Part shown: in pieces, positions 1 to 11,303 of the stretch
Layout of the letters: the number at the start of each line of letters is the position of its first letter
How positions within the stretch are numbered: the first letter of the stretch is position 1
DNA from: Gnetum montanum
Lineage: Eukaryota > Streptophyta > Gnetopsida > Gnetales > Gnetaceae
DNA length: 64,000 nt
Assembly: GCA_015680685.1 (NCBI GenBank)
Contig: MNCI01022655.1
Span: 607 to 64,606 of the forward strand
Reading direction: 5' to 3'
Made by a program: the position numbers and the translations under genes
The notes under the pieces: model-generated
Database searches by the model: none
Seen by the model: the letters and a program-made list of their open reading frames with translations, nothing else
What the model was told of the DNA's origin: nothing

Positions 1-549
1 GCGTAGACTAGGTAATTGAACAAAATAGGAAACTTTAAATAACTCAAAGTACTGGACAAAGTTGGCTGAATCTCTTTAAAGTAAAGTCATTTGTAGTTCA
101 CACATAACGAAATTGTCACATTTCATACAACCGCACGCCGCAACAGCACACACACATACTCACATTAACTACTGAGTTATTTGGAGGTATCTGGGCCTTG
201 GTGTAGCCAGAGACCAGCAGACACCTAAATCCTGTTCGAGGACACTCGTTGGCGGTCGTGTCCCAAACGGTCGCCAACAGAAATTATGGTCTATCAAAAG
301 CACATCAATCACAACATGAAAATAGTGTGTAGATGAATATGAAATTCAAAGGTGCCTATACATAGTAACCAAAAAATAGGAGGAAACCCAATGGCTAATA
401 GCTAATCCTGAAAGTAGCACACTTTACGTGGAATCCACTAAGAGCTTAACTACTACCTATGTTGTAGGCATGGGTGAACTTAAGAAAGTTCATTGCCAAC
501 TCTCTAATGATGAACCTAATGACACTTATTGGGGAGAGTTGGAAATCCT
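1..549. other. Unassigned left edge, probably decayed retroelement
   Basis: No reading frame of any length is convincing here. A short inverted repeat (GTTGGCG near 249 and CGCCAAC near 272) lies in otherwise unremarkable sequence. From about 370 onward the text may be the end of the gag-protease part of the Athila-like element whose RT follows, because the spacing fits, but I cannot align it confidently. Confidence 0.3.
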
Positions 550-1581
550 TAAAATTTTTAAATAGGAGCCATTAGAGTTGAAAAATCTACTTACCGACAT
601 GGAGTATGCATTTCTAAAATATTGCAAGCCAGTGATAATCAATGCCAACCTTAATCTTTAGCAAAAATAGAAGCTGCCGAACATGGTTAGCAAATGGTCA
701 ACAACCTTTGCTTGGTCATATCTTGAACTCATTGGTATTGACTTAGGATATGCTAGCATCACATCTATACTGATCCTTCCATCAAGCCAAAGAGGTAGCT
801 ATAGCAGTGTCTGAACCCCAAATTGAAGTAGATCATCAAAGAGAAAATTGAACAACTACTCAAGGTGAGGTTCATCTATCCAATTATAGGTATCAAGTGG
901 ATCAGACCACTTATAATCATGCCAAATAAAGGTGGCAAGTGGAGGGTGTGTATTGATTTAAGGTTGTTGATCATGGTAACCTACAAAGATCATTTTCCAT
1001 TGTCATTTGTGGACTAGGTGTTGGACACTATTTCTAAGCATTGTTTCTACAACTTTCTAGATGGTTAAGGTGGATATAACAAAATTCAGATTATACTAGA
1101 GGATTAGGCCAAAACTACATTCACAACTCGTTAGGGGACTTTTGCATATCAAAAGATACCATTTGGTCTATGCAATGCCCCTCCAACTTTTCAATGCCTT
1201 GTCCTTAGCATTTTTCAACATTAGATTGGTAGTAGGGTGGAAGTCTTCAGGGATAACTTCTCCACCTATGGTGCAATATTTGAGTAGGCCATAGACTACC
1301 TTGAGTAAGTACTAAAAATATGCATGGAGACCAATCTTTAGCTCAATTAACATAAGAGCCATTTGATGGTCTAGGAGGACATTGTGTTGGGGCATAGAAA
1401 TTCTGAAGTAGGGATTGAGGTGGATCCTGAAAAGATTAGGATCATCCAAGGAATAACCTACCAACCTAAAATCATTAAAGATGTCTAGTCATTCCCTGGA
1501 CATAGTGGCTACTATTGGTGATTCATAAAGAATTTCTGTAAGATCACTAAACTATTGGTCGAGCTTGTGATAATCAAGATT
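550..1581 (+). pseudogene. E0: Athila/Tat-like Ty3 pol remnant (pre-RT linker and reverse transcriptase)
   Basis: Reverse transcriptase of a Ty3/gypsy element, which copies element RNA into DNA inside virus-like particles. Reading through stops, the order is a pre-RT linker (EPLELKNLL...YAFLKYC..PVIINANL, near 570-660), then GGKWRVCIDLRLL (from 931), FLDG.GGYNKIQI, TTFTTR.GTFAYQKIPFGLCNAP (near 1105-1180), a damaged catalytic segment (EVFRDNFSTYG, where families usually have FMDDFSVFG), and the thumb-side GIEVDPEKI and FIKNFCKITK. Many TAG and TGA stops replace Trp, Gln or Arg codons. The frame ends abruptly where the E1 LTR begins, so RNase H and integrase should lie beyond the right end of the window. 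The Athila-type assignment rests on CNAP and the pre-RT linker. Confidence 0.8.
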
Positions 1582-2863
1582 GTGATAATCAAAAATATTA
1601 GTGGCTAGAATCACTGAGGAGTCAATGGATGCACAGCCTTAACCCTGCCTCCACATGAGGGCCTTGCTGGAAAACAGAGGTGGAGCATCCTAAATGGTCT
1701 TGTTGATTGCATAGGGACTTTTCTAGTTGCAACCAAGGCAATGGGTGCAAGTGGGGGGTGGCATGGTTAGCTAAAATGCAAATGCAAACAACAAATAGTA
1801 CAACATGATGATGTGTGAAAAAGTGTAGAAAGATGTAAGAAAAATACAAAAAAATGCTAGAAACAAGAGAGAGAAATGGAACACCACCCTAAATGGAAGT
1901 GTAGTTAACTCCAAAAGGATCTTAGAAGGTACATAGTATACAACAAGTGCAATGGGAGCATAGTCACGGTCTCGATGGTGTCAATCTATAAAGTCTGGTG
2001 CTCACCGTGATGAACCATGCCCATTGGGTTGGCCACCATGGTGTACTATGTAGTATTCTGCAAGGCTGCAACAAGGTTGCAGTGTATCGTGCGGTGAAAC
2101 TATGCCTCTTTGCTAGTGTGGTGTGTTATGGATCTTGTTCACCCATGAAGCTAAGTGCCAAGATGCCAAAATGCCAAATGCCAAATGAAAGTGCTAACTA
2201 CCAATTGGTGAAAAATGGAATCCAACCCCTAAAACATTTGGACACAGGGGTATTTATAGGGCTAGGGTTAACCCAAAATGCAGATCGGGTGCCATGTGGC
2301 AGTGTGGTAGGTGGGACTACTAGAAAAATTTAGAAAATTTTCTAAGTTCAGAGGTGACCAGAAAAGTTTGAAATTTTTTTTAAACTTTGGTTGCTACACT
2401 CACCCCATGTTACATGCAGGATGCATAACTTAGCATTTAGAAATTTTTTTGGAAAACTAGTGTCCCAAGCTGGCTATGCTAGTTACACACTAGAGTGTAG
2501 TAGGGGCAATAAGAGTGTAGCACAACACTTAGAAAAATTTTTGCAGCTTGATACAGTTACCCCATGTTATGTATGGGACACGTAACTTAGTAGTTAGAAA
2601 TTTTTTTGCAAAACTAGTGTCTCATTCTAGCTACACTAGCTACACTCTAGAGCATAGCAAGGGTAATGGGAGCATAGCACAACACTTAGAAACATTTTTG
2701 CAGCTTATGTCATCATTCTAACACTTAGCTAATATTGCAAAAAATTGGTCATTAAAGCTAACTATGCTCAACACTTAGAAAAATTTGGGCAAAGTGCCAC
2801 CGTTTTGACATTTAGCCAAATTTGCAGTTGAGATGCTAAGACCTGAAATTTTGTGGTATTTCA
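1582..2863 (-). repeat. E1 3' LTR
   Basis: On the minus strand it starts TGAAATACCAC (2863 downward) and ends near GATTATCA at 1582. The equivalent ends recur in the other LTRs. The 8722-9676 segment matches its first 950 bases (in + coordinates) with scattered substitutions. It contains a TATA box at 2251-2259 (minus) and several decayed CTACACT/AGAGTGTAG palindrome words. The PPT directly abuts it at 2864. Confidence 0.8.
2251..2259 (-). promoter_or_regulatory. E1 LTR TATA box
   Basis: CCTATAAATACCCC on the minus strand. The same TATAAATACC block sits at the equivalent place in all six LTR copies of this family, so it is most likely the core promoter for the genomic transcript. Confidence 0.65.
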
Positions 2864-2880
2864 ATGGCCCCTCTTTGTTG
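2864..2880 (-). other. E1 polypurine tract
   Basis: Minus-strand CAACAAAGAGGGGCCAT lies directly against the TGAAA start of the 3' LTR. The same purine block abuts the LTR in E2, E3, E4 and E5, as expected for the plus-strand primer of reverse transcription. Confidence 0.75.
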
Positions 2881-4030
2881 ACACCTAGAAGAATGACCCA
2901 AGAGATGTAGATAAAGAATGCAAAACACCAGAGCAGATGTGGCACCAACATCATTTGTCAGTACAAGGTCAGATGTCGTTCCACTATGTTCAAGAGTATT
3001 GTGGGTAAGGATATGCTAAGGGAAAAGTGTGTAGGCAATGTGCTAGAGAGATGAAATGAAAGTAGAGAAAATAAAATTCAAATATTATATCCTAATGCAA
3101 TATGGGAAGTCAGCATGGCTAATGGTGACTATGAAATAAAGTGACTTACCCCTGAAATGTTGACCTCTCATCAGAGTGCTCATGAGAGAGTCAAAGTCGA
3201 TCCAAGTTTGGACCAATTGCAAAGCTATAGCATTATGAATTTGCTTGGGTATGTGCTTTTTCCCATTCTCATTTTCTTGTTTTTTTATTTTTTTTATTTT
3301 TACTCTTTTTTTATTTTTCTTCTTTTCTTTACTATGAGGAGAACCCCTGTTGGGTTCAACTTACTACTAAATGCTAGCTACAAGGCATGGGCCATCAAGT
3401 AGATGGGATTTGCTTTGATGCAACTACATCGCATTTGTAGGATAGGTGTTTCCTCCCTAGGATGAGTTTTTTTACATTCACTTAGGCCTTAACTAGCTAG
3501 CAAAGGCTCCCCATGGGACGAATTACATTACATCTACCATGGGTTCTATGGTTGACATGAGGAGAATGCCATATGTGTCACAAAGCATATGCATTAGAGG
3601 GATGTGCAATCGTGAGTATGTAGGGGATGAGAGGCTATTCAGATGAAGGAGTGGATGTGTGTAGGCTGTAATGGGATGAGAGGGATGTGCACTCTTGAGT
3701 GGCTTAACTAGTCCAATCATGCACATCAGAGCAATGTTATGACTTGCTGCTATGATGAGATGCATCTCTACATGAATGCCTTCGAGGCTTCATCTTGCAA
3801 ACATAAATATGAGAAGACAAGAAAACCACATAACATAAAATACAACTACAAATGCCAGATGTGAAGATGTTGCAAGTGTTGGACATGAAGATGCTGCAAA
3901 TGTGTCAAATGTTACACCAATTACAAGTGCTCAAGAAGCTAATGAAAGTGTCAGGGTGATGATGCTACGAGTCCTCCAAAGGCCACACTGATGGTAGTTG
4001 CTCCAAAAGATCAGCAAAATGGTGGGAGGT
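2881..4030 (-). other. E1 3' noncoding region
   Basis: No gene seen. It matches the equivalent part of E2, E3 and E4. It includes a CTCTCAT / ATGAGAG inverted repeat (3165-3188), a T-rich tract on the + strand (3271-3333), and a block near 3785-3810 (CTTCATCTTGCAAACA) that recurs in the other copies. Confidence 0.6.
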
Positions 4031-4039
4031 AGTGATGTT

Positions 4040-4320
4040 GCAAGTGCATGAACCTAGTTTAAGGTCCTAGAAGATCATGTAGTGCTATTTTATAGTCCTA
4101 GTAGATTGTTGTATGCTAGTTTAATGTCGTAGCGAATGAGGTGTTGTGCTAGTTTAACGTCATGACCCAAGGATAATTTGTGTAGCCCAAGGAAATTCTG
4201 TGCTAGTATATAGTCATAGCATACTACTATGTCAATTTATAGTCATAGCAGACTATTGCACTACTTTATAGTCATAGTAAACTGTTTGTGCTAGTTTTTT
4301 GCATCATAGTAGACAAGTGC
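4040..4320. repeat. E1 dyad array, TAGTC/GACTA type
   Basis: About eight imperfect units of the form GCTAGTTTATAGTCATAGCAGACTA, spaced 30-45 bases apart. A perfect dyad TAGTC-N6-GACTA lies at 4240-4255. The same array occupies the border between integrase and 3' region in E2, E3 and E4, so in E1 it marks where pol should begin. Confidence 0.75.
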
Positions 4321-4489
4321 TTACCTTGCTTGTGTGAGGTGCAATGCTGCATGCATAGTCATGTTGTGTGCTTGTAAGATCCTACAAAAATCAATTAGAA
4401 AAACAAAATCAAGTGGCACCTATCATAAATAGAGTTAAAATCCATAAATGAAATGAAAGCAATAAAAAGAGCAATGGTTTTAGGCTATT
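4321..4489. other. E1 deletion scar where pol and aORF are missing
   Basis: The text near 4380-4480 (TCCTACAAAAATCAATTAGAAAAAC...) resembles the segment just upstream of the RT reading frame in E3 (25728 onward) and E4 (42575 onward). E1 therefore keeps the outer edges of the pol/aORF block but has lost the block itself. Confidence 0.55.
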
Positions 4490-4720
4490 TTGAGTCACAA
4501 CAGTAGTTTAAGGCCATTTTAGGCTATCGATTGTTGCTAGTTTTGGGCCATTTTAGGCCATTGCTAGTTTAAGGCCATTTTAGGCCATCACAAAGGGGTT
4601 GATGATTTAAGGCCATTTTAGGCCATACATTGCTAATTTAAGGCCATGGCGGGACAGAGGTTGCTAGTTTAAAGCCATTCCCAACCAAGGGCTAGTTTAA
4701 GGCTTTTTTGGGCCACATGT
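4490..4720. repeat. E1 dyad array, GGCC/GGCC type
   Basis: Five to six units of CTAGTTTAAGGCCATTTTAGGCCA. Perfect GGCC-N6-GGCC dyads occur at 4546-4559 and again near 4573 and 4612. The equivalent arrays in E3 (31770-31970) and E4 (48090-48300) stand between the aORF 3' end and the protease, the same side as here. Confidence 0.75.
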
Positions 4721-4984
4721 TTTTTTTCTTTGCAGTTTTACTTTTATGATTTTTATGTGTTTTTGATGCTTTTTAAATGCAATGCATAAGCTAATTTTAT
4801 GAATGCATAAACAAAGTAAAAAATGCATGATCTAAGAGAGTAGGCAAAATGTAAATGTGTAGGCTAATGCAATGCAAACAAAAGTAAAAAATGCATGGCA
4901 AGTAGAGGCAAGGGGTAGGTAGGCACCTAGCACATTTTTGGCCAAGGAAGTGCCTTGATTAGGTAGTTTTTTATTAATTTACTT

Positions 4985-5560
4985 TGGATTAGGGAATGCA
5001 TAGGGCCTAGGGTCCTCTAGGAGGTTGTTGGCTTCAACCACTCATTCAAGTGTGTCAACCTTATGCATTGCATTGGTTGCTGTAGATGCATCACCAAGAA
5101 ACTCCACCTTCAACACTTGCTTCATGTCTATGTTGTGGATAGCTGGAGAGGTGGTGTTATCACCATAGATGATAACTTGACCACCTTCATATGGAAGTTG
5201 GACTTCTTTGTGGATGAGAGAGAAGACAACCCATAGTTGAGTTAGCCAAGGCCTATCCTAGATCAAGTTGAAGCCTAGCATCTCCTCTATAATAGTGAAA
5301 TCTATGTTGGTGGGGAATTTCTCTCCTACCACGAAGGCTAAGTTCATTGTACCCTTGACGGTGATGTGTGATCCGTTGGAGGATTTTAGACATGCAGTTT
5401 TGGTTGGCCTGATTTCATTTGCTAGGTCTAGCTTGTCAATGATGGAGTATAGGACTACATTTGTTGCTGCACCATCATCGATATGCACTCTATGGATCAT
5501 GCAATAGGCAACACATATGCTAATGGATAGTGGAGCTATAGTAACCTCCACTCATTTAGG
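4985..5560 (-). pseudogene. E1 aspartic protease and C-terminal tail
   Basis: Retropepsin of the element, which matures the gag and pol polyproteins. Minus-strand residues run HRVHIDDGAATNVV (active-site segment; families usually carry D-S/T/G-G-A), then a flap-like region, then IIEEMLGFNLI and DRPWLTQLWVV, continuing through stops to IHKEVQLPYEGG. The same string is found in E3, E4 and E5. The frame is open from 5551 to 5258 and broken afterwards. Confidence 0.75.
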
Positions 5561-8175
5561 GTTTACATTAATTGCATTATCACAAAACATTAGGAATGTT
5601 CAACCTAATTCCTATGGTGTAGGAGGCAACATGGTTTCATAGATGGTATTTTCATCTTTAGGGATGTCCTTCATAATAGGAATGAAGGCCAACATTTAGG
5701 CTAATGCTTGGAAGTGAGAAAATGAGGTCATGACCAGGTCATACAAGCTCAATGTTGTGTTCTTTTGCTTGAGAATTTGTTTCACCTAGGTTAGTGTAGC
5801 TACGAAGTCCTTGTCATCGGTTGTTGTGTTGGCCTTGACTTCCTCCATGCAACTTGAGAGATGAATCTCTTGTAGAGGGGACTTAAGCTTGGGTTGCTTA
5901 GCATGCTTGTGGGTAGGGGACCTAGTGTTTGGTTGTTTCTTATTGGTTATGGCCTATGCTATGACCATGGGGATTGTGAGATGCTTATTCATCCTCTTGC
6001 ATTGCCATTTGTCAAGCCTACCCTAATTGCTAGTGGGGTTAGCCCTTAAAGGAGGAAAGACTAAGATGTTGCCCACTATTGGGCTTTAGGTAGGTGAGGG
6101 GCCATCATGTTGTGACACCCTTATAAAAAATGATGGTTTAGAAGTTGTTGCGGGATCAACTTATAGTGGCACCTTGAGGACAAAAGGTTGCTTAGTAGTT
6201 GTTGTTGCTACGTCATGCCAGTTTAACATCTTAGCAGACAATTGATTTGGTTGCTAGTTTAACATCTTAGTAGATGGAACCTTGACCACAAAGAATGTTG
6301 TGGATGCCTAAGGTGGCACTTTGATAATAAAGGGGGGCCTCTTGCTTGTGGAGGCCGAGGGGATCCTTACCTTACTGGGAGGCATGTAGATCATAAAAGG
6401 TTTTTGCATAGGTTTAGACTTGCCACCTATGCTAATGGAGTTTATGATATAGGGGGCATCATCTACATTGGATTGGCTTACTATGTCGAGCACCAGTTGG
6501 CCTCATTCTATCATTCTTGGTAGGTCATCTTCCAAGGCACAACAATTGTCAATACTGTGACTAGAAAGCTAGTGGTAATGATAGTATTAGTCTAGCTTGA
6601 AGTGTTGTGGGACTAGGGCTTGTTTGGTATTGCTGAGATGGGCTTCCTTAGTAGTTTGTAGTACCTATCATGTTTTTGGTGGGCAGCCTCCAATATGTGT
6701 TTGTGTTGGATTAGCTTAGCTTTCAAAAGTTACTCCAGCAATTTAGAGGATTCCATTTGTACTGGTGTATACTTTGAGTGATCCTTATGCTTAAATTTGG
6801 ACCTTGGTGCAACCCTTGCTGATGTAGGCAAGTTGGAGCCAGAGTTGGTAGCTTTGTGAGCTAGGGGCCTAGGCTACTTAGCCGTTAGGCCCCAGTTGGT
6901 TGCTTTTGTGCTTATAGCCATTATTTCGACTATTGCAAATTTCTTATGCACATGTTGGTTTCTATAGGCCATGTAGGCTGGGTTGTTATTGGCTTGGGCT
7001 ACCTCTTCTATGCCATTTATTTGGGCAAAGGCTTGGATGAGAGAGTTCAGGGCCAAGTAATACAATTTGAACTTGATGAAGTCACTCACTACACCCTTGA
7101 AGATGCCCAATGGGTGCATCTTTGCTAATGGTTCCTACATTTTACTCAATGTAGTGCTCCAACATTGGAGGGATTTTGGCACAGGCTCTAGGGTCCCCTA
7201 CTTGACTTGTATGACTTGGTCGAGAGTTTCTTTAGGCTTTAGGTTGTACCTGATGCATGTCACAAACTAGCTTATGAGATCCTCCAAAGAAGATATTGAG
7301 GCCTTGGATGGCATGCAATACCAGTATAAGGCCTTGCTAGTGAGTGACATAGGGAACACATGCATGATGGCATGTGGCCAGGCTTGAAGGAGTAGGCACT
7401 CAGATCAACATGTGACCAAGTGTTCATTGGGGTCCCCTTTACCATTGTACTTAGTGAGTTGAGGTAGTTGGACCCTAGCTAGTAGAGTTAGAGGTGGTAC
7501 CGTAGAACTTATGGGATTGTCCTGGTAGAAGTCCACCATCTTGATGGTGTCAGAGGAGGCAGCCTTGAGTTAGTTGATCTTCTCCATCAAGCTTTGGATC
7601 AGCTAGAATGCCTAATCCAAGCTTGGAGATGTGCCAGCTAGTTACATTAGCTAGGCTTGTGTTGGTTGCATAGCATAGGGCCGGATTGTTGGTCGCAAAG
7701 TATGCTAGTTTAACAATGTAGAAAATGGTCATTGCTAGTTTAATGTTGTAGTGGATAGGTTTTGTTGATGCATTAGCTAAGAGATGGACAAGGTGACTGA
7801 GGTGGGCCACACACGAGTGGGTTGGACAAACACTGTGGGCATTGATGAGACAAGTAGGACATAGGATGCTTACATTTTTTGGGGCTAGGAGGTGGGCCTT
7901 ACATGAGCATAGGGTTGAACAAATGCAATGGACACTCGAAAGAAAGGCTGAATTGGCATGGTCACCATCTTGGACAGCATGGATGAACTAAATTGAGGAG
8001 GGGCCATACTAGGGAGAAGTTTTTGGAAGATGGTGTAGAGGGGGCTCTCATGTTTGGAGTGGGCCTCAAACTCATCTTCTTCCTTCTATGAGGCTTCCTC
8101 ATAGGTTTTCCTTAAATCATGATTATTTTCATGGATGAGTTGGGATAACACTAGTGGTAGGACTCCGTGAGTGGG
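5561..8175 (-). pseudogene. E1 gag remnant
   Basis: Tat-type gag polyprotein, the structural capsid of the virus-like particle. Landmarks on the minus strand, reading through stops: an acidic N-terminal segment near 8060-8110, the capsid helix region near 7000-7600, and a zinc-knuckle-like HYH..LSSHSIDNCCALEDDL near 6520-6610, followed by IVSQSNVDDAPYIINSISI (6490 down to about 6430). Dyad-repeat words have invaded the coding text at 6205-6275 and 7700-7765, which is not the case in E4. Stops are frequent. Confidence 0.65.
6200..6285. repeat. Dyad-repeat words inside E1 gag (linker)
   Basis: Two units, CCAGTTTAACATCTTAGCAGAC and CTAGTTTAACATCTTAGTAGATG. The second is a perfect CATC-N6-GATG dyad. 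The corresponding E4 linker (about 49640-49800) has none. Confidence 0.6.
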
Positions 8176-8215
8176 ATTATGTCAAACAAGGAGGGGTTGT
8201 ACTCCCGTCCATCCC

Positions 8216-8690
8216 NTGTTCATAGATTGGGTTATGAGAGTTGCTATTTGCAAAAAATGACTAACTCTAAGTTTGTCAGTAGTAGAAAAATGGCTAAGTA
8301 TAAAAATGTAGAAAAATGACTAAGTGTAAAAATGCAAAAAAATGGCTAAGCATGGAAACTACAAAAAATTGGCTAAGTGTAAAACTATAGAAAATTGGCT
8401 AAGTATAAAAAAATGCTAAGTATGGAAATGTAGAAAAAAATGCTAACTATGAAAGTTGCTGAAAATGGCTAACTTTGGTGCTATGCTTAATACGCTAGAG
8501 CTAGCTACGCTTTCTATGCTAAGAGCCAACTACACTCTCCTAAGTGCCTAGAATTTTGGTTAAGTGCCAAAGATGTGCTTTGGCTTTTGTCCAATGAGGT
8601 TCCAAGGGAACTGATGATGGGGTCTAATCTACACCAACTAGTAGTGGAGAGAGCATGCAGGACAACAATCAAAAAATGTAGAAGGAAATG
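8216..8690. repeat. E1 leader with A-rich tandem repeats
   Basis: Between PBS and gag there is a run of about eight degenerate units of roughly 25 bases, core AAAAATGGCTAAGTATAAAAATG, at 8275-8475. The palindromic words GCTAGAGCTAGC (8492-8503) and TAGCTACGCT follow. No gene is visible. Base 8216 is an N in the given sequence. Confidence 0.6.
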
Positions 8691-8694
8691 ATGA

Positions 8695-8713
8695 GGCCCT
8701 CCATCTGGCACCA
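8695..8713 (-). other. E1 primer-binding site candidate
   Basis: Minus-strand TGGTGCCAGATGGAGGG lies 8 bases inside the 5' LTR. E5 has TGGTGCTAGAAGGAGG in the same place on the + strand (14 of 16 identical). I cannot name the priming tRNA. Confidence 0.55.
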
Positions 8714-8721
8714 AAAAACTA

Positions 8722-9676
8722 TGACAATAAAAAATGTCAGTGGCTGGAATCACCGAGGGATCAATGGATGCACAGCCTTAACCCTGCCTCTGTGTGAGGG
8801 CCTTACTGGAATATGGAGGTGGAGTATCTTAAATGGTCTTGTTGATCAAATACGGACTTTTTTGATTGCAATCGAGGTGGTGGGTGCAACCAAGGGGTGG
8901 CATGATTGGCCAAAATGCAAATGCAAACAACACATAGTAAAACATGACAACACATGAAAAAGTGCAGAAAGATGCAACAAAAATACAAGAAAATGATAGA
9001 AATAAGAGAAAGAAATGAAACACTACCCCAAATGGAAGCATAGTTAATTCCAAAAGGGTCTTAGAACGTACAAAATATGCAATAGTCGTAGTGAGAGCAT
9101 AGTCAAATCTCGGTGGTGTTGGGCCATGAAGTTTGGTGCTCATCATGATGAACTGTGCTTGCTTGGTTGGCCACCATAGTGTACCGTACAGTGTTCTATA
9201 AGGCTGTAACAAGGCTATAGTGTATTGTGCAATGCAGTTATGCCTCTCTACTGATGTGGTGTACTCTGGGTCTCGTTTGCCCATGGAGCTAAGTGCCAAA
9301 ATTCCAAAATGCCAAATGCCAAATGAAAGTGCTAACTACCAATTGGTGAAAAATGGAAGCCAACCCCTAAAACATTGGAGCGTAGGGGTATTTATAGGAC
9401 TAGGGTTAGCCCAAAATGCAAATTGGGTGCCATGGGATAGTGTGGTAGGTGGGACTACAAGAAAAATTTAGAAAATTTTTTAAGTCTGAAGGCAACTAGA
9501 AAAGTTCAAATTTTTTTTAAACTTTGGCTACTACACTCACCCCATGTTATGTGCAAGATGCATAACTCAACAGTTAGAAATTTTTTTGCAAAATTGGTGT
9601 CCCATGCTAGCTATGCTAGCTACGCTCTAAAGTGTAGTAGGGGCAATGAGAGCGTAGCACAACACTTAGGAAAATG
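8722..9676 (-). repeat. E1 5' LTR, truncated
   Basis: Matches 1582-2540 through the block ending CACAACACTTAG(G/A)AAAA, then switches to the E2 LTR. Its TATA box is at 9389-9396 (minus). The remainder is predicted beyond the right end of the window if E2 inserted here. Confidence 0.75.
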
Positions 9677-11303
9677 GAGGTCGACAGTCTCACAAGCTTC
9701 CACATAAAGGCCTACTAGAAAATGCAGGTAAGATATCTAGAATGGTCTTATTGATTGAACTGGGACATATGGGTGTTACGATGAAATGGTTGTTAAGAGT
9801 TCACATGGTATTTTTGATGCCCACGATGCTCACAAGGGTGAGCATAGTGAAAGTTTCGAGCACAAAAATGAAGGTGAAAATGTGAAAATGTGTGCAAAGA
9901 ATAATGAAAAATGCATGTAAAATGATAAAATGTAAGAGAAAATGAAAAAAATAAATGAAATATGAACAAGAGATAAGGTGGCATCACCCTAAATGAGGGA
10001 AGCATAGTCAATTGCAAAGGAATGTATAGGAGGTACGTTATGTATAATAAGCATAGTAGTTAAGCGTAGTCATTGTCTTAAGGTGTATGGATATGAAGAA
10101 TTGATGTCTTTGTGAAGTATAAGCTTATTGGGTTACTTGTCATAGTGTCCTACAAGCTGTAGTGATTAGTGATGTGCTAGCCGATGTACAAAAATATCAG
10201 GTGGTGTGCAACAGTGTCTACTTGAAAATGCTAAGTGTGCTCTGCATTTGCCAAATGCTAGAATGTTAATCGATTGCTTCAAATGCCAACAAGAATACCA
10301 AAATGCCAACCCTTAAAATGTAGAGTGCTAGGGGTATTTATAGGACTAGGGTTAGCATGAGTTGTGGATCAAGTGCTATGTGGTAGAGGGGTAGTTGGGA
10401 CTATGCTATTCCCAACTACACTCCCACTGAAGAAAATGGTGTTCTACTGGTATGCTCCAATGGACCCTGTAAAAACTACCAAACTGTGACTACGTTGTCA
10501 AGATTGCATGTGAAAATGCCAAATAGACTACAATGTACCTAAAAATGATGCAAAATAGTGTAATTTGAAGACTACATAGTCCACTCTTCCAAGTGGTGTC
10601 AAGCATAGGTACAGTTTTGGGGCAAATTGGGGGGGTGTAAATGAGATGTAAATTGCTAATCTTGCTTGCCAATGGAATGTTGGAGATGAGATGCTAGCTA
10701 GTTTTAAGTTCTGGAGGCTTCTGAATGCAGTTTTGCATGACTATGCTAACTACACTCTAGAGCATAGTTTAAGGAGTTAGGAAAATTTTACCAAAAAATT
10801 AGGTTTAGCACAAACTATGGAGACTACACTCTAGAGCATAGCCCTGATAGTGAGAGCATAGCCTAAACACTTAGAGAAATCTTACAAAGTTGATATTCTT
10901 AGTGCTAATTATGATAACTACAATCTAAAGTGTAGTAGGGAATGTAGTTCCAAAAATTAGAACTTTTGCCAAACTGTTTCTTCCATGCCAACCATGCTCA
11001 GTGGCCTTTGGCTTGACAATTAGGAAAATTAGCAAAACTAGTCATTCCAAGGCTGACTACACTCTGGAGCATAGTCTTGCTAGGGTGAGTATAGTGAGGA
11101 CACTTAGAAAAATTTGCTACTATTGTTGACACTTAGAAAATTTTGCAAATTTTGGTTGTCTATGTCAACTACACTGACTACACTCTAGAGCATAGTCCCA
11201 ATAGTGGGAGTGTAGTCTCAACACTTAGAAAAAATTTGTTAAGTTTTGACACTTAGTGAAATTTGTAGTTGAGACTTGGGAGCTCGAATTTGGTGGTGTT
11301 TCA
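9677..11303 (-). repeat. E2 3' LTR
   Basis: Ends at GGTGGTGTTTCA (11303) against the PPT and aligns throughout with the E3 LTR at 18606-20303. It has a TATA box at 10335-10342 (minus). It holds four spaced copies of the palindrome ACTACACTCTAGAGCATAGT (near 10747, 10829, 11052 and 11178), decayed by C-to-T changes from ACTACGCTCTAGAGCGTAGT. Confidence 0.75.

Larger units (their letters stand above)
1582..9676 (-). mobile_element. E1: Tat-type Ty3 LTR element lacking pol and aORF
   Basis: Read on the minus strand the order is: truncated 5' LTR (8722-9676), PBS, leader with tandem repeats, gag, protease, GGCC-type dyad array, a short scar, TAGTC-type dyad array, 3' noncoding region, PPT, and 3' LTR (1582-2863). 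No RT, RNase H, integrase or antisense gene lies between protease and 3' LTR, although E3 and E4 carry about 10 kb there. E1 is inserted in the E0 pol and is itself interrupted at 9676 by E2. It is heavily decayed. A non-autonomous deletion derivative is the simplest reading. Confidence 0.8.

Noticed and set aside
4040-4320. CRISPR-like array of spaced repeats
   Set aside because: Repeats are degenerate, spacing varies, spacers are not unique fixed-length segments, and the context is a plant retrotransposon.
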